Source: Lingula anatina
Lineage: Eukaryota; Brachiopoda; Lingulata; Lingulida; Lingulidae
Reading direction: 5' to 3'
Assembly (NCBI RefSeq): GCF_001039355.2
Contig: NW_019775946.1
Coordinates: 510,417-570,416 of the forward strand
DNA length: 60,000 bases
Part shown: positions 23,328 through 32,061 of the stretch, piece by piece
Layout: each line of letters begins with the position of its first letter
How positions within the stretch are numbered: the first letter of the stretch is position 1
The notes under the pieces: generated by a model
Seen by the model: the letters and a program-made list of their open reading frames with translations, nothing else
Database searches by the model: none
Told to the model about the DNA's origin: nothing
Position numbers and translations under genes: made by a program

Positions 23328-24982
23328 ATGGCGAAGGCAGGTGGACGTCTGAAACGTTTCGGCAGTTACGTTGGTAAATATCAAAGTTATAAAAAATGAC
23401 AATAACTTGTAGTAATAATAATTACATGTCGACTCAACTACCCTTTTCGGCGATCTAAAACATGACATTGAGTCGTCAGTGGATTCTGCTGTAGTGCTGT
23501 AAATTTTTCGAATCTGAATGATCTCAGCTCACTTGTGCTTCCCTTGCAAGAGAGATTTTCATAATTTGGTATGCAAACTGATTCAGTCAAAGCTGTTCAT
23601 GACATAACAATCAGGTTTTGTATTAAGGAATTCTCTGTTGCAGGAGGTTGGAATGGAAAGTAAGAGGAACTGAGGTCATTCAGATTGGAAAACCCCATGT
23701 GATACGCACCCTTCATGAACTCAATGAACATCCAAGCAGCTGAAACTTAAGCAAAATGTTAGGCCCAGGGCTGGCAGTGTGTGCAGGCTTGTGTGCTGCC
23801 TTGGCATCTGTGAGTGCAAAGCTGGCAATGACAGGGGAGGTGGCCCTGAGCTATTGTATACTGGGGCTTGACACATATGGTGTTATCGCCAGCCAGGAGA
23901 TCTGCAACACTGTGATATACTACCTCAGGGCATCATTCTTTGCAATGATATTCCTCTGGAATGCACTGATGTGGACGTTCTTTGTGAAGGCTTTACAAGG
24001 CTGCAGCAGCTCGTTGGAGGCAACAGTGACAAATACAGCTTCCAATTTTTTCTTCACGGCTGTATTGGGGAGAGTTCTGTTTGGAGAGACATTATCCCTT
24101 GTTTGGTGTCTGGGTGCTTCTTTGATAGTGTTGGGTCTTTTGCTGATACATAAAGGAAACTCTACGGAAAAGATGGCTAAGAAGACAGAGTGATGTTTTT
24201 GTAGGATCAATTCATTATGTATGCATACATGAAATAACTTAGTAATTATTTAAACTACTGGTATCATCTCTTTCTAATTCAGTTGCTTCTTAGGGCATTT
24301 TAATAAGCATGCTTTTGTTGAAAAGTCATGTTGCTGGGATTGAGTTGGAAATGTTTGTTCTGAAATTATTTGACTATTGCTGTTATTATTATGACATAAC
24401 TTAATTGATTTTTACAAACTGCTGTCTTTGCAAACTATTCTTAGCAGGTTGTTGTCACAGTCCCCTTTATATTTGCTGATACATCTTTGTTCTTCAATTT
24501 CAGCTGACTACATAAAGCTAGTCTACACTGATTACACAAATGTTGCCAAACAAACTGTCAAGGATGCTGCAGACCATCCCTTCAGAGCCACATGGTACAC
24601 AACACTAATAGGAGGCTTATTGTATTCATGGCACACCAATCCAGATGAACGAAGTTTTCGAATAAAACTAATTCAGAACACTAACGATTTACTCGCAGTT
24701 AGCCATCTTGTTCGGAACCCAAACAGTGATAGGCACATGCAGATGTTGGCACAGGCAGTAAACCATGATGAACTAAGGCGGCTGAACCTGGGTATATGCT
24801 CAGTGATGTATTTGAAGGATTATGGTTCGGATGTGGACCTGTATGCCGCCCACTGTAAGTCTGTTTCCTGGAGGTGGTGGCAGTTCAAGGATCAAATCGT
24901 GGATGTAGGAATGTGGAACTACTGGTTTAGACTGACCTCCATGATGTCAGAATATGATGTTAACCCAGAGGAGTGGAGTTGA
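23328..24982 (+). CDS. TIMM29: Mitochondrial inner-membrane translocase subunit Tim29
   Basis: Tim29 is a TIM22-complex subunit that helps insert carrier proteins into the inner membrane and contacts the TOM complex. Two exons, 23328-23373 and 24504-24982, join in phase to 174 residues. Exon 1 gives MAKAGGRLKRFGSYV, a basic amphipathic start. Exon 2 continues ADYIKLVYTDYTNVAKQTVK, then a short hydrophobic segment (TWYTTLIGGLLYSWH), and family features LVRNPNSD, LRRLNLGICSVMYLKDYGSD and VDVGMWNYWFRLTSMMSEYD. The last two blocks match vertebrate Tim29 (LRYVNLGLCSLVY; RVLDVGF). The protein is shorter than human Tim29 (about 260 residues), lacking the C-terminal tail. Its only intron contains TMEM42. 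A second copy of exon 2 lies at 26575-27053 and a decayed tail near 44.2 kb. Confidence 0.88.
23756..24193 (+). CDS. TMEM42: TMEM42-like four-helix membrane protein, nested in the TIM29 intron
   Basis: An uninterrupted 145-residue frame resembling vertebrate TMEM42, a small EamA/drug-metabolite-transporter-type protein of unknown substrate. Hydrophobic segments: LAVCAGLCAALASVSAKLAM (about 5-24), a central helix ending FFAMIFLWNALMWTFFVKAL (62-81), TVTNTASNFFFTAVLGRVLF (91-110) and LVWCLGASLIVLGLLLIHKG (116-135). Diagnostic matches to TMEM42 are ASVSAKLA, NALMWTFF and the terminal GLLLIHK. The gene lies inside TIM29's intron on the same strand. A splice acceptor (TGTTGCAG, ending 23643) lies 112 bp upstream of the ATG, so its 5' UTR exon may be the first exon of TIM29 itself. 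A nearly identical copy is at 25827-26264. Confidence 0.85.
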   Translation: MLGPGLAVCAGLCAALASVSAKLAMTGEVALSYCILGLDTYGVIASQEICNTVIYYLRASFFAMIFLWNALMWTFFVKALQGCSSSLEATVTNTASNFFFTAVLGRVLFGETLSLVWCLGASLIVLGLLLIHKGNSTEKMAKKTE

Positions 24983-25076
24983 TGAAAGAGGACACTTATT
25001 TCTTTAGGAGAATTGATGTACATGTTGCAGTTTTTCAATTTGTTCATATTTTACTAGCACATTTATGATTCTCTTT

Positions 25077-25082
25077 AATAAA
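25077..25082 (+). terminator. Poly(A) signal of TIM29
   Basis: AATAAA lies 95 bp after the TIM29 stop. The same hexamer recurs in the second copy at 27148-27153. Confidence 0.6.
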
Positions 25083-25444
25083 CTCCTTCAATTAAATTTT
25101 AAAATACTACCCCAATATGGTTTTTGACTGTAGCTACAAGTATCGAGTCAGACTAATGTGACTGGCTTCTGGTGAAATTTGAAGACTGTATATTCATCAT
25201 ATTGAAGGTTGACTGACTTAGGCCCAACCTTTTTCAAAGGCCACACTTTCATATACAGGGCAGGTATACCATATGAAATATACCAATACCAGAACCATTT
25301 AGTGATGTGCTGTATTTGAAGTTAAAGCATGGGTGTCTTTGTATGAACAGAGCATCGTTTCAAGTTTTTTTAAAATAAAAAGTAAGTTGATGGAAGAGCA
25401 TTAGTAATTTTTTCTTTATTAAAGGTCTTTAACATCAGAACTTA

Positions 25445-25445
25445 N
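25445..25445. other. Assembly gap placeholder (single N)
   Basis: One undetermined base at the junction of the 2,070-bp duplicate. Two other single Ns are at 29161 and 56054. Confidence 0.9.
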
Positions 25446-25826
25446 TAAATATCAAAGTTATAAAAAATGACAATAACTTGTAGTAATAATAATTACATGT
25501 CGACTCAACTACCCTTTTCGGCGATCTAAAACATGACATTGAGTCGTCAGTGGATTCTGCTGTAGTGCTGTAAATTTTTCGAATCTGAATGATCTCAGCT
25601 CACTTGTGCTTCCCTTGCAAGAGAGATTTTCATAATTTGGTATGCAAACTGATTCAGTCAAAGCTGTTCATGACATAACAATCAGGTTTTGTATTAAGGA
25701 ATTCTCTGTTGCAGGAGGTTGGAATGGAAAGTAAGAGGAACTGAGGTCATTCAGATTGGAAAACCCCATGTGATACGCACCCTTCATGAACTCAATGAAC
25801 ATCCAAGCAGCTGAAACTTAAGCAAA

Positions 25827-26264
25827 ATGTTAGGCCCAGGGCTGGCAGTGTGTGCAGGCTTGTGTGCTGCCTTGGCATCTGTGAGTGCAAAGCTGGCAAT
25901 GACAGGGGAGGTGGCCCTGAGCTATTGTATACTGGGGCTTGACACATATGGTGTTATCGCCAGCCAGGAGATCTGCAACACTGTGATATACTACCTCAGG
26001 GCATCATTCTTTGCAATGATATTCCTCTGGAATGCACTGATGTGGACGTTCTTTGTGAAGGCTTTACAAGGCTGCAGCAGCTCGTTGGAGGCAACAGTGA
26101 CAAATACAGCTTCCAATTTTTTCTTCACGGCTGTATTGGGGAGAGTTCTGTTTGGAGAGACATTATCCCTTGTTTGGTGTCTGGGTGCTTCTTTGATAGT
26201 GTTGGGTCTTTTGCTGATACATAAAGGAAACTCTACGGAAAAGATGGCTAAGAAGACAGAGTGA
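25827..26264 (+). CDS. TMEM42: TMEM42-like protein, second copy
   Basis: The 145-residue product is identical to that of 23756-24193. The same upstream acceptor context is present, ending 25714. If the duplication is real, this copy is separated from the TIM29 first exon by more than 2 kb and would need another promoter; if it is an assembly artefact, this is the other allele of one gene. Confidence 0.75.
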   Translation: MLGPGLAVCAGLCAALASVSAKLAMTGEVALSYCILGLDTYGVIASQEICNTVIYYLRASFFAMIFLWNALMWTFFVKALQGCSSSLEATVTNTASNFFFTAVLGRVLFGETLSLVWCLGASLIVLGLLLIHKGNSTEKMAKKTE

Positions 26265-26574
26265 TGTTTTTGTAGGATCAATTCATTATGTATGCATACA
26301 TGAAATAACTTAGTAATTATTTGAACTACTGGTATCATCTCTTTCTAATTCAGTTGCTTCTTAGGGCATTTTAATAAGCATGCTTTTGTTGAAAAGTCAT
26401 GTTGCTGGGATTGAGTTGGAAATGTTTGTTCTGAAATTATTTGACTATTGCTGTTATTATTATGACATAACTTAATTGATTTTTACAAACTGCTGTCTTT
26501 GCAAACTATTCTTAGCAGGTTGTTGTCACAGTCCCCTTTATATTTGCTGATACATCTTTGTTCTTCAATTTCAG

Positions 26575-27053
26575 CTGACTACATAAAGCTAGTCTACACT
26601 GATTACACAAATGTTGCCAAACAAACTGTCAAGGATGCTGCAGACCATCCCTTCAGAGCCACATGGTACACAACTCTAATAGGAGGCTTTTTGTATTCAT
26701 GGCACACCAATCCAGATGAACGAAGTTTTCGAATAAAACTAATTCAGAACACTAACGATTTACTCGCAGTTAGCCATCTTGTTCGGAACCCAAACAGTGA
26801 TAGGCACATGCAGATGTTGGCACAGGCAGTAAACCATGATGAACTAAGGCGGCTGAACCTGGGTATATGCTCAGTGATGTATTTGAAGGATTATGGTTCG
26901 GATGTGGACCTGTATGCCGCCCACTGTAAGTCTGTTTCCTGGAGGTGGTGGCAGTTCAAGGATCAAATCGTGGATGTAGGAATGTGGAACTACTGGTTTA
27001 GACTGACCTCCATGATGTCAGAATATGATGTTAACCCAGAGGAGTGGAGTTGA
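26575..27053 (+). pseudogene. TIMM29: TIM29 exon 2, second copy without its own exon 1
   Basis: Exon 2 of TIM29 is repeated with an intact acceptor and stop codon, differing by one residue (GGFLYSWH against GGLLYSWH). No first exon lies between 25446 and 26575, because the duplicate begins inside the intron. It could be an extra exon reached by skipping, an orphan exon, or the alternative allele of the first copy. The last is most likely. Confidence 0.7.
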
Positions 27054-27680
27054 TGAAAGAGGACACTTATTTCTTTAGGAGAATTGATGTACATGTTGCA
27101 GTTTTTCAATTTGTTCATATTTTACTAGCACATTTATGATTCTCTTTAATAAACTCCTTCAATTAAATTTTAAAATACTACCCCAATATGGTTTTTGACT
27201 GTAGCTACAAGTATCGAGTCAGACTAATGTGACTGGCTTCTGGTGAAATTTGAAGACTGTATATTCATCATATTGAAGGTTGACTGACTTAGGCCCAACC
27301 TTTTTCAAAGGCCACACTTTCATATACAGGGCAGGTATACCATATGAAATATACCAATACCAGAACCATTTAGTGATGTGCTGTATTTGAAGTTAAAGCA
27401 TGGGTGTCTTTGTATGAACAGAGCATCGTTTCAAGTTTTTTTTAAATAAAAAGTAAGTTGATGGAAGAGCATTAGTAATTTTTTCTTTATTAAAGGTCTT
27501 TAACATCAGAACTTATGGGTGGTTCCTTATAACAAAATGTAAAGAGAACGGACCCAGAGAAAATGGAACAAATGAACAGAATGGAAATTGAAGCACATGT
27601 TGGAATACATAGATTAGATAAGCGAAATGAGAAGATTAAAACAAATGTAAGTTGCAAGTTCACACTAAATATTTAAATTT

Positions 27681-30092
27681 TCATTCTGAATGACGATCCT
27701 CAAAAAATCCAATAGTGGTCAGTGCCGCGGCGTGGGCGTCAAAGTCGCCCCATTGTGAGCAGTCCACGTGTCTGGTGTAGGGACAGTCTTGGTAGTTGAT
27801 GACCAACTGCTGGCGAACCTGACGAATTCTGTCAATGAGTGCCTTCGTGATCAGCGTAGAACTGGCATCCAGGTAATATAGTCTGGGAGAAGTGTTCCTG
27901 ATCATCAGGTGATGAAGCCCGCTGTCGTCGAGTTTATAACACTGCTTCAGAATGAGTGTTTTTAAGGCGGGAAGTTCAATGAGAACGTTCTGAATGCATT
28001 GGTTTGTGAGACGAAAACATCGAGTGAGATTGAGATACTCTAGAGCCTTCAGTTCTCTATAAATGGTGAACATGCCCGCATCGCCGAAGTGCTGCCCGTC
28101 TGCTAGGTTCAAAGACTTCATCTTGTTTAGTCCCCTGCCGATTTTAGTGAGCCCCACGTCGGTGACGAAACACTGAGCCATGCTGAGAGTTTCCAGGTTT
28201 TTACAACACCCTGCGACCACTTCTAGGCAGTGGTCAGTGGCGTGGGTATGTCCAAGGTCTAATGAGACCAGGAATGGACAGAGCATGGCGTACTTGCAGA
28301 CGTCCATGTCCAGTATAGGGGCATGTTCGCTGTAGTTGGAGAACCAGCAAATATTGAGGTATTTGACGTTGGCACAGTGTTCCGCTATGTATCCCACTTT
28401 ATAAGGATCCTGTCGCATTCCCAAGCACCTGGCCATTTCTAGCCGCTGCAAACTTGCTTTGTGTGCCGTAACAGCATCCAGGATTGCCCCACATGTTATG
28501 AGTCTGCATTCGTTAATGATAAGTGTACGCAGATTTTTAACGGCGTCGGCTACTAGTCGAATTGCAGCGTCGGTGACCAGAGAGCAACCCGCTATGTTAA
28601 TATGACACAGTCTGCGGCACTTGGAGATGAGGCAAGCCAAAAACTCGTCAGTAACAGACAAACAGAATGATGTGTCCAGGTGGGTGAGCATGTTGGACGA
28701 CATTCCCATGACTTGAAGGAGTAATTTTGGCGGTAAATCATTATGGGCTTCCAGTGTATCTCTGTACCACAGACTGCGGTCCTTCATCAAGTTAAACAAC
28801 CGCCTACAAACACAGCGGGCGGACAGAAAGGAGGAATCCATGGCAACAAAACGTAATATATGGAGTATGACGTCATCGGGCAGTTGAATGAGGGTGATTG
28901 GATCTTTGCTTTGATCTTGATCATCTAAAATATAGAAAAATGAATGACAAGAAGTTTGCAAATTATTCAAAATAAAAAGCGCAAATTGATCAAAATTAAA
29001 TGCGTTTTAAAATAGCATAAATCATATGAAAAGGGATGAACTACTGTCGCGAAAACAGATTTTAAACGAGTATTCGACCCTGTTCCCTGCTCAGTAGTAG
29101 CTTCAGTTCACTTGTTCAGTCCAAATGGCCCACCCTGAGCTTCAGAGACAACTTGACACTNAAATGGCCATTTTTCGATTTCATTCAAAAGTGAGTTTAC
29201 TATCGCCGTAGCCAAATTAAGTTGAGAATTTAGATGATTACAACGTATATCTATTAAGTTCATTCAATACTTAATGTTAATTAGATTTATTTACAAAAAT
29301 ATTGCCCAGTTTGTATTTGATCAATTTTTTCCGTCCATGATTTGGGCCCGTGAGGCTGACATATCGTTAAAAATTGTAAGCGCACCCATATCACATAGAT
29401 TGTGAAAAAAGTACTCCCTTTTCGGGAAAGTATACACCCACGGCCGTAAAAAGAGGCTGAAGCCTAACGAAAAAAATTACCCTTTGACTGCAGAGTGCGC
29501 TAGTAGTCTGCTGCAAAATTATTGTATCTCTCACACTTAATGTTTACTATTTAAGGGACCCTGATGTCATAGGAGAGAAAAAATTATTTAAAAATATTGG
29601 GTTGTGGAAAGGTCTGCCCTGGGGTCCGTGTTATCAGTGAAATAGTGCCTTGTCTATCTCACCTATGGCTTACAATATGATATCTAGACTTAAAGGAGCT
29701 AAACAAGACACTTAATAAATTCTTAATCGGACCAGAATTCGATTAAAGTCGATAAATTGTAAACTGACACAAGGGTAAGTTGTTCATGGCAACTTGCCAA
29801 CAGTCATGTAAACGAATAGAAAATTACCTGCAATTGTAAAATCATTTTCTTTTCCGTCGACCCGTGCACTGTCATTGACAGGAAATCTTAGTTCATCTGT
29901 TTGAACAGACGCATTTTTGGTTTGGTTAGCAATAGGTTGGGTGTCCGATGTAAAAGCAAAAGGTGCGTCTGTCTGAGCCTCTTCTTCTGTATGCCCGACG
30001 ACTGCGCTGTTTGCGGTTACAGTGTACTGCTGCCGACGGCCTCGACCTAACAGTCTGCCGAGCCCGCGCCATGGCTGGAAAAGAAATGTCAT
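27681..30092 (-). CDS. F-box/leucine-rich-repeat protein (FBXL type)
   Basis: Probable substrate receptor of an SCF (SKP1-CUL1-F-box) ubiquitin ligase. Two exons, 30092-29828 and 28924-27681, join in phase 1 to 502 residues. Exon 1 encodes a basic start (MTFLFQPWRGLGRLLGRGRR) and a polar linker. Exon 2 begins DDQDQSKDPITLIQLPDDV, the F-box (about residues 97-145, with LPDDVILHILRFVAM and CVCRRLFNLMKDRSLWY). Roughly ten cysteine-containing LRRs follow, each near 26 residues (for example LCHINIAGCSLVTDAAIRLV, LEYLNLTRCFRLTNQCI and LKTLILKQCYKLDDSGL), then a C-terminal cap. An upstream exon at 30368-30496 could splice to exon 2 instead of exon 1. Divergent from the MAM gene at 32062. A decayed paralogue is at 45666-47554. 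I do not assign a vertebrate orthologue. Confidence 0.88.
29161..29161. other. Assembly gap placeholder (single N)
   Basis: One N within the intron of the F-box/LRR gene. The paralogous stretch at 46290-46345 aligns across it with a length difference, so sequence may be missing or mis-joined. Confidence 0.7.
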
Positions 30093-30367
30093 TTGTCCAA
30101 TAGTTTATGCTTTGCTTCTTATGGTTTTATCATAAATTTTCATTAATTAATTTTCATTTTTTTGTTGTTAAATCATGTTTGATTTTCATCAATATGCACA
30201 AGCTCTTAGAAAGAGAAATAATAAAAAGACATCTTTATCTTTAGTCTGCAATATGTACGCAAATTGCGTATTATTTCATTTTTAAGTTTTCGAAAAATGA
30301 CAGTGATGAAATTATCATGATGATAGTACCAAGGAAAATAGTTCAAAAAAGAAGAAACTTATCATAC

Positions 30368-30496
30368 CATTTCGTCCACCGCGGTTGTGATGAGTGGTAG
30401 TTACGTCACAGAAGAAACACGTCATGTGAGACGGAAGAAAGGTTAAGCGCGTCACAACTTTGCGGCCTCTCTTTTCTTTTGCAGTTTCCACGAGGG
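30368..30496 (-). other. Candidate alternative 5' exon of the F-box/LRR gene
   Basis: This 129-bp block is bounded by a conserved acceptor (GACAG) and a donor (ATG|GTATGA). It is open in one frame only, reading LVETAKEKRGRKVVTRLTF and MTCFFCDVTTTHHNRGG. Entry and exit are both phase 1, so it can join directly to the F-box exon (phase 1 acceptor at 28924) but not to the exon at 29828-30092 without breaking frame. The copy at 47840-47962 is 123 bp, a six-base loss that keeps the frame. Coding status is inference. Confidence 0.5.
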
Positions 30497-30502
30497 CTGT
30501 CA

Positions 30503-30503
<1 letters not shown>

Positions 30504-30556
<53 letters not shown>
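30504..30556. repeat. 53-bp A homopolymer
   Basis: Uninterrupted A run on the plus strand; on the minus strand it forms the pyrimidine tract before the acceptor at 30496. The duplicate locus has a CA microsatellite in its place (47971-47995). Confidence 0.9.
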
Positions 30557-30558
<2 letters not shown>

Positions 30559-31623
30559 ACTTTCATTGAATTAAACATTTCGCTGTCCACAACTTTTGGT
30601 GCTGAAAATGACAGTTAGCACTATTACACAGCTTGTGTAGCGCAAGAAACAATGCTTTATTATCCCCTAATTGTAGAAGACAAACTATTGCCCTTAAAAT
30701 CCTCAACGATAATTCAGCCTTGTTTTCAAAGCTGTGCTTGTTGTACCGAATACCTTTTTAATACATTAATGACAACGCACTAAAACGCATTTTCTATATC
30801 GTATTTCATAGCCATCTCCCACCGTTCTGACCCTCTATGCGTAATTTTTTTTTTTTTCGCTGACCAGTTTCAACGTGTTCATAATAAACTTGTGTCTTCC
30901 TTTAAAATCTTTTTTTTTTCTTTTTTTCTTTTTTTTTTTGTTCTTCTTATTGGGTAGTAAAAACCAAGCTCAGTTCAAACAAGTTTACTTGGTATCTTTT
31001 TTAAATGTGAAGGATCAACAGTCGACGCCAAAATAACATTGATGAATGTTTTCATACATGTAACTTAGACTCTCCTTTTTATTAAGAATGAAATCCCCAT
31101 GAAAAGGTCTGAAAAAATAGGCTATTCTTTTACACTATAAAAACATAGCTATCCTCAATATTACACCTTAAACACAATATCGATGAGATTTTTCGAAGAG
31201 TACTTTGAACTGTCAAAGATGAAAGGATTTGGTTATCAGCGCCGTTTAATATATACTTGCATATCTATTTAGTCATAAATTAAATTTTTGTTTGCATTGA
31301 AATAATTTATCTTCATAACTGTCCCTGGATTATCTCTTCATCACAGCAATTGAATTCACAGGGAAAGTTGATGACTTCGTATTTGCAAACTAAGACAATC
31401 ATCTCGTGATACTTATAAATAGCTGTTAAACCAACCGTCTTCCGGACACTTCCCATAGTCATTATGTATACCAGAGTTTTCCAAAATATCACTTGATTCC
31501 AACGTCTCCAGCCTTTATTTCCTTGCGATGTATTCTGTCTAAAATGTAAGTTTTAAAAAGTATGTAATAGCCGCAAATTGAGACGAAGACTACAGGTAAT
31601 ATTCAACGACAGCCGAGAGGACA

Positions 31624-31863
31624 TTACACTGCAGCAAACTCTTCAAAATAATTTTGAGGGAGATTTACTGTACCCCCCCCCCCCCCCCACACACACACAC
31701 ACACACACGAGAAAAAGGGATTAAGTTTAAGCAGTTTAAATTGTTTGACATAATTCTGATTTTTGTTACGCAATGGCTTACAGTCACGTATGCCTTCGTA
31801 TTTGCAAACTAAGACAATTTGCGTACTGCTATCTTTCTGCCAATTCAACAGTTGTTTACACAA
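31624..31863 (-). other. Conserved minus-strand reading frame of unknown nature (copy A)
   Basis: About 45 residues including WQKDSSTQIVLVCKYE, DCKPLRN and NQNYV match the frame at 49639-49875 almost residue for residue. There is no ATG; an acceptor-like TTGGCAG stands just before AAAGATAGC. A second conserved piece near 31420-31500 reads DYGKCPEDGWFNSY in both copies before a stop. It may be a relic of a small Cys-containing gene, or conserved non-coding DNA. I do not recognise it. Confidence 0.3.
31673..31708. repeat. (C)n(CA)n microsatellite
   Basis: Sixteen C residues followed by a run of about ten AC units. Confidence 0.9.
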
Positions 31864-32061
31864 AAAAGCTTAAGCAACTCTGAACCCCTGGCGCTCAGTA
31901 TCTAGATTCGTTTAATTGACTTGTTGTATCTACTTTGGTCGCCAAGCGATTTTAAAACACATTTGACTAAACAAGTTATAAGTTTTCTCACAGTTCTGTG
32001 TTCCTCTTGCATTCCTGCACTTTCCGCGATGTCCGGGTGACAACGAAGTATATTTTCAAAG

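Larger units (their letters stand above)
23375..27515 (+). repeat. 2,070-bp tandem duplication split by one N
   Basis: Bases 23375-25444 recur at 25446-27515 with a constant offset of 2,071 and no net indel. By eye I find only about four substitutions, one of them amino-acid changing (Leu to Phe in the Tim29 TTLIGG segment). The single N at 25445 sits exactly at the junction. The block starts two bases into the TIM29 intron, so the second copy lacks TIM29 exon 1. Placement at an N and near-identity suggest two alleles kept side by side by the assembler rather than a real duplication. Confidence 0.93.
30557..32061. other. F-box/MAM intergenic region, conserved in the second locus
   Basis: This 1.5-kb spacer aligns in pieces with 48000-50067. 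It contains T-rich tracts (30846-30940), a C/CA microsatellite (31673-31708) and the conserved minus-strand frame at 31624-31863. No complete gene is visible. Confidence 0.65.
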
